DNA of 64,000 bases from Gracilaria caudata (taxonomy: Eukaryota > Rhodophyta > Florideophyceae > Gracilariales > Gracilariaceae). The notes below the pieces were generated by a model. The model saw nothing but the letters and a program-made list of their open reading frames with translations, ran no database searches and had not been told where the DNA came from. Of the stretch, positions 61,295 to 64,000 are shown one piece after another (position 1 is the stretch's first letter; each line of letters starts with the position of its first letter). Location of the stretch: contig JASCIV010000014.1 in assembly GCA_030374735.1 (NCBI GenBank), positions 1-64,000 of the forward strand, written 5' to 3'. The position numbers and the translations under genes were made by a program.

Positions 61295-62521
61295 ATGCCG
61301 CGCACTGACGATGGCGACCTTCGTGGTGGAGACGCACCGCTGCTGCTTCCGCTGCGCGTGCCGCTGCGCGCGCGCGCGGGCGCGCCGCAGCAACGCGCCG
61401 CGCCGCGCGCGCCCGCACGCGCCGCTGTGAAGCGCGCGCGCGGCGCGGACGGCTCGGCGCGCACGAAGCGACGCCGAACGGCGGCGGCGCGCGCGCGCTC
61501 GCTGGACGCGCTCATTGTGGACAACGTGCTGCGCGCGTCGTCGCGCGTGCCGAGCAGCGGCGGCGGCGGTGCGCGCGCGATGGCGCGCGGGGTGATAGAC
61601 GCGCGGCTGCGAGAGATTGTGGTGGACTGGCTGATGGAAGTGGGCGCGGAGTACGGCGCTTCTGCCACCACGCTGGCGCTGGCGGTCAACTACCTGGACC
61701 GCATGTTGCGCAGCTGCGCGCTGACGCGCCACTCGGTGCAGCCCGTGGCGGTGGTGTGTATGCTGCTGGCGTGTAAGATGGATCACTGTGAGCCGCCGTC
61801 CATGCTGGACGGCGTGGCCATGTGCGATCGCTCCGCGGACACCGCTACGCTGCTGGCGCTGGAGACGTCCGTGTTGCTGCGTCTAAACTTTGAGCTCAAC
61901 GTGTTCACGCCGTGTTCCGCGCTGCCCGTGCTGCTGCGGCAGCTTCTGCCGCGCGACAGCTACCAAAGCGCCATGGCGCTGGCGCACGTTCTGGCGCACG
62001 TGGCCATGCTGCTGTCGTCGCTGTCCGCGCGCGCGCCCGCCACCGTGGCGCTGGCGTGCGCGCTGCTGGCGATGCATCTGGTGCGCGCGTCGGACGACGC
62101 GGCGCTGGGCGAGTGCGCGCAGTGCGTGCGACGCGCCATGCACGCGCCGGCGGTGGTGGAGGTGGCGCTCATGGTGTGGCGCAAGTGGAGCGCGCTGTGG
62201 CACAGCGCCGACGCGCGCTCCACGCGATGGCTGCTGCGACGGTGGCCGCACGTGCGCCCGCACTCGTACGCCGAGCGCGGCGCGCCGCCGTTGACGGAGC
62301 GAGCGCTGCGCGACGCGCTGCTGGCGCGCATGCCGCGCGCGTGCGCGGCGGCCGCGCGCTCGTCGCTGCCGCTGCTGGCGGAGACGGAGGCGGGCGCGGA
62401 GGCGCAGACGGAGGTGGGGGCGGAGGCGGAGGCGGAGGCGGAGACGGGGGTGGAGGTGGATGAGGAGGTGGATGAGGAGGCGGGCGCGGAAGTGAGGGCG
62501 GAGGTTGGGGAGCACGGTTGA
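61295..62521 (+). CDS. A/B-type cyclin
   Basis: A 408-residue mitotic-type cyclin. The Arg/Ala-rich N-terminus (1 to about 75) has no clear RxxL destruction box. The N-terminal cyclin box begins near residue 100 with IDARLREIVVDWLMEVGAEY, a variant of the MRAILVDWL signature that contacts the CDK, and continues through LALAVNYLDRML, VCMLLACKMDHCEPPS and ETSVLLRLNFELNVFTP, which are conserved A/B cyclin segments. A second box follows to about 330. The C-terminus (from about 355) is an acidic Glu/Ala/Val repeat encoded by a polypurine tract. A start at 61295 is chosen; ATGs at 61130 and 60980 extend an unconserved leader. Regulates CDK1-type kinases in cell-cycle progression. Confidence 0.8.
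   Translation: MPRTDDGDLRGGDAPLLLPLRVPLRARAGAPQQRAAPRAPARAAVKRARGADGSARTKRRRTAAARARSLDALIVDNVLRASSRVPSSGGGGARAMARGVIDARLREIVVDWLMEVGAEYGASATTLALAVNYLDRMLRSCALTRHSVQPVAVVCMLLACKMDHCEPPSMLDGVAMCDRSADTATLLALETSVLLRLNFELNVFTPCSALPVLLRQLLPRDSYQSAMALAHVLAHVAMLLSSLSARAPATVALACALLAMHLVRASDDAALGECAQCVRRAMHAPAVVEVALMVWRKWSALWHSADARSTRWLLRRWPHVRPHSYAERGAPPLTERALRDALLARMPRACAAAARSSLPLLAETEAGAEAQTEVGAEAEAEAETGVEVDEEVDEEAGAEVRAEVGEHG
62380..62515 (+). repeat. GGCGGA-type polypurine tract in the cyclin 3' end
   Basis: About 135 bp of G/A-rich hexamer-like repeats (units such as gaggcg and gatgag) encode the acidic tail. Runs of three or four G at short intervals could form G-quadruplexes. Confidence 0.6.
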
Positions 62522-62846
62522 TGGCGGCTGGTGGCTCGCCGTGATGCGCTGGCGCGCTCGCATTGGCTCGCGTGGCGACGTGGCGCGCGCGCATGCGTTG
62601 CGCTGCATGTGTGCGTTGCGCGCTGCTGCGCCGCAGCTTTGTTCACCGTCGGTTTGTGTTGGCGAGCGCGCAATCTCCGCGAGACGCGTGCATGGCCATC
62701 ATCGCAGTTGAGCTGGCTCCCCTTAAAAACCGCCTCGCTCCTTCGTGCCGGGGCTGCATGTCTCCCGCGCGTGTTGACTTCTTGCTGTTGTTTTCTAACT
62801 GCTCGTTCGTAAAAGAATAACTGCTCCAGCTTGACCAAAAAAGAGC
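62522..62846. other. Spacer before PDX1
   Basis: Cyclin and PDX1 share the strand. TTAAAAA at 62723-62729 is a weak TATA candidate for PDX1. No gene supported. Confidence 0.35.
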
Positions 62847-63851
62847 ATGGCCGCCAACGGAAACGGACATAGTAATGGCGCCGCGGCGCACGGCTTGCCG
62901 GGCACTGCGTTTGCGGCGTCGCAGCCGGCGCCGACGGTGGCGCCGCTGGATGCTGGCGGAGAGGCGCGCACCGCTACGTACGCCACAAAGGTGGGCCTTG
63001 CGCAGATGCTCAAGGGCGGCGTCATCATGGATGTGGTCACGCCCGAGCAGGCGCGTCTGGCAGAGGCCGCCGGCGCGTGCGCCGTGATGGCGCTGGAGCG
63101 CATCCCCGCCGACATTCGTGCCAATGGTCAGGTGGCACGCATGTCTGACCCGGGCATGATCAAGAGCATTCAGAACGCGGTGTCCATCCCGGTGATGGCC
63201 AAGGCGCGCATCGGGCACTTTGTGGAGGCGCAGATTCTGCAGGCTGTGGGCGTCGATTACGTGGACGAGAGCGAGGTGCTCACGCCGGCGGACGAGTTGC
63301 ATCACATCGACAAGCACGCGTTTGCGGTGCCGTTTGTGTGCGGCTGTCGCAACCTGGGCGAGGCGTTGCGTCGTATTGCGGAGGGCGCGGCGTTCATTCG
63401 CACCAAGGGAGAGGCGGGCACGGGCAACGTTGTGGAGGCCGTGCGCCACGCGAGAGAGGTGAACGCGCAGATCCGCCGCGCGAGCAGCACGCCGGACGAC
63501 GAACTGTACACGTTTGCCAAGGAGATTGGCGCGCCGCTGGAGCTGCTGCGCCGCACCAAGCAGCTGGGAAGGCTGCCGGTGGTGCAGTTCGCCGCGGGCG
63601 GGGTGGCCACGCCGGCGGACGCGGCGATGATGATGCAGCTGGGCATGGATGGTGTGTTTGTGGGAAGCGGCATCTTCAAGAGCGACAACCCCAAGAAGAG
63701 GGCCGAGGCGATTGTGAAAGCGGTGACCAACTTCAACAACCCCAAGATACTGGCGGCGGTGTCGGAGGACCTTGGCGACGCGATGGTGGGCATCGAGATG
63801 GACCAGCTGGTGCAGAAGTGGGCGGCCGACTCGCGGCACCAGACGCACTAG
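62847..63851 (+). CDS. PDX1: Pyridoxal 5'-phosphate synthase, PDX1/PdxS subunit
   Basis: A 334-residue (beta/alpha)8-barrel enzyme that makes vitamin B6 from ribose 5-phosphate, glyceraldehyde 3-phosphate and ammonia supplied by PDX2. Key residues are intact: Asp62 (GGVIMDVV), the Schiff-base Lys119 (MAKARIGHF) and the second Lys187 ([10 protein letters not shown]); spacing equals Bacillus PdxS D24/K81/K149 plus 38 residues. The first about 45 residues are an extra low-complexity Ala/Gly/Asn leader, which may be disordered; no clear targeting. The C-terminus is a short non-conserved tail. Strong C/G third-position bias. Cytosolic in relatives. Confidence 0.97.
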   Translation: MAANGNGHSNGAAAHGLPGTAFAASQPAPTVAPLDAGGEARTATYATKVGLAQMLKGGVIMDVVTPEQARLAEAAGACAVMALERIPADIRANGQVARMSDPGMIKSIQNAVSIPVMAKARIGHFVEAQILQAVGVDYVDESEVLTPADELHHIDKHAFAVPFVCGCRNLGEALRRIAEGAAFIRTKGEAGTGNVVEAVRHAREVNAQIRRASSTPDDELYTFAKEIGAPLELLRRTKQLGRLPVVQFAAGGVATPADAAMMMQLGMDGVFVGSGIFKSDNPKKRAEAIVKAVTNFNNPKILAAVSEDLGDAMVGIEMDQLVQKWAADSRHQTH

Positions 63852-63913
63852 ACGCCGTGGTGCAGCGCGACGAGCTGCGCTTTCTTGACTTTTTGAGGAT
63901 GTGTGTGTTTTTT

Positions 63914-63919
63914 TTTATT
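63914..63919 (-). terminator. Poly(A) signal of the right-edge gene
   Basis: AATAAA on the - strand lies 15 bases past the TAG stop of the partial frame. Confidence 0.5.
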
Positions 63920-63933
63920 AACGACGTTCGCAG

Positions 63934-63999
63934 CTACTCCATGATTTGCAGCTTGTACGAGTCTGCCACGGCCCTCATCACCGGCTCGCTTGCCTTCCA
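63934..63999 (-). CDS. Partial CDS, 3' end, unidentified
   Basis: The last 21 codons of a gene that enters from beyond the right edge, ending WKASEPVMRAVADSYKLQIME then TAG. The stop sits 15 bases before an AATAAA on the same strand, which supports a real 3' end converging on PDX1. Too short to name. Confidence 0.4.
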   Translation of the reverse strand, partial: WKASEPVMRAVADSYKLQIME

Positions 64000-64000
64000 G

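Noticed and set aside
60636..62838. Very long Ala/Arg-rich - strand frames across the cyclin
   Set aside because: Composition shadows; the + strand frame has the cyclin box.
1..64000. CRISPR arrays, rRNA genes, tRNA genes, intact transposases or reverse transcriptases
   Set aside because: None found by reading; the repeats present are short and without coding capacity.

Overview
This is nuclear DNA of a photosynthetic eukaryote, most likely a florideophyte red alga of the Chondrus type; that placement is inference. Evidence in the sequence: an HCF136/Ycf48 photosystem II assembly factor with a twin-arginine lumen signal, other proteins with plastid-like leaders, a nuclear mitochondrial ATP synthase alpha gene (moved to the nucleus in red algae), TAF10, UTP7, an A/B-type cyclin and IPK1. 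Nearly every gene is one uninterrupted frame. TATA boxes sit about 100-150 bp before several start codons. Only one intron (75 bp) could be placed with confidence.

Layout. 1-12 kb: a secreted germin-like cupin, a membrane-anchored GMC oxidoreductase, a small membrane protein, a CK1-type pseudokinase, a secreted glycine-rich repeat protein behind a cluster of palindromes, and a His/Ser-rich acidic protein. 13-16.4 kb: an AMT1 ammonium transporter and a GPR1/FUN34/SatP-family transporter, divergently transcribed. 16.4-26.4 kb: gene-poor, with a C2H2 zinc-finger protein, a carnosine-synthase-like ATP-grasp ligase, a secreted phospholipase A2-like protein and dispersed repeats. 26.4-34.1 kb: an intron-containing type II glycosyltransferase, ATP synthase alpha, a Cys-rich secreted protein and IPK1. 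34-46 kb: gene-poor, with a disordered basic protein, an R3H/G-patch protein, two paralogues of an unrecognised acidic protein family, a DUF1826 protein and a secreted protein of four 8-Cys repeats. 46-52.4 kb: a compact housekeeping and plastid cluster (TAF10, HCF136, plastid membrane protein, EamA transporter, UTP7). 53.4-55.8 kb: an unknown protein and an SMP-30-like propeller. 56-64 kb: CpG-rich DNA with a low-complexity polyQ protein, a cyclin, PDX1 and the 3' end of another gene.

Common themes. Four genes are predicted secreted and at least three are type II membrane proteins, which fits a cell-wall and extracellular-matrix-rich seaweed. Nitrogen is a possible link: ammonium uptake, a SatP-type carrier and, 5 kb away, an ATP-grasp amino-acid ligase. 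The least described elements are the two-member paralogue family at 39.1 and 42.5 kb, the 8-Cys repeat protein, the palindrome cluster before the glycine-rich gene, a foldable three-arm inverted-repeat element at 45.8 kb, and the recurrent 10-mer TACCCTTGTA, found seven times exactly and always on the + strand.
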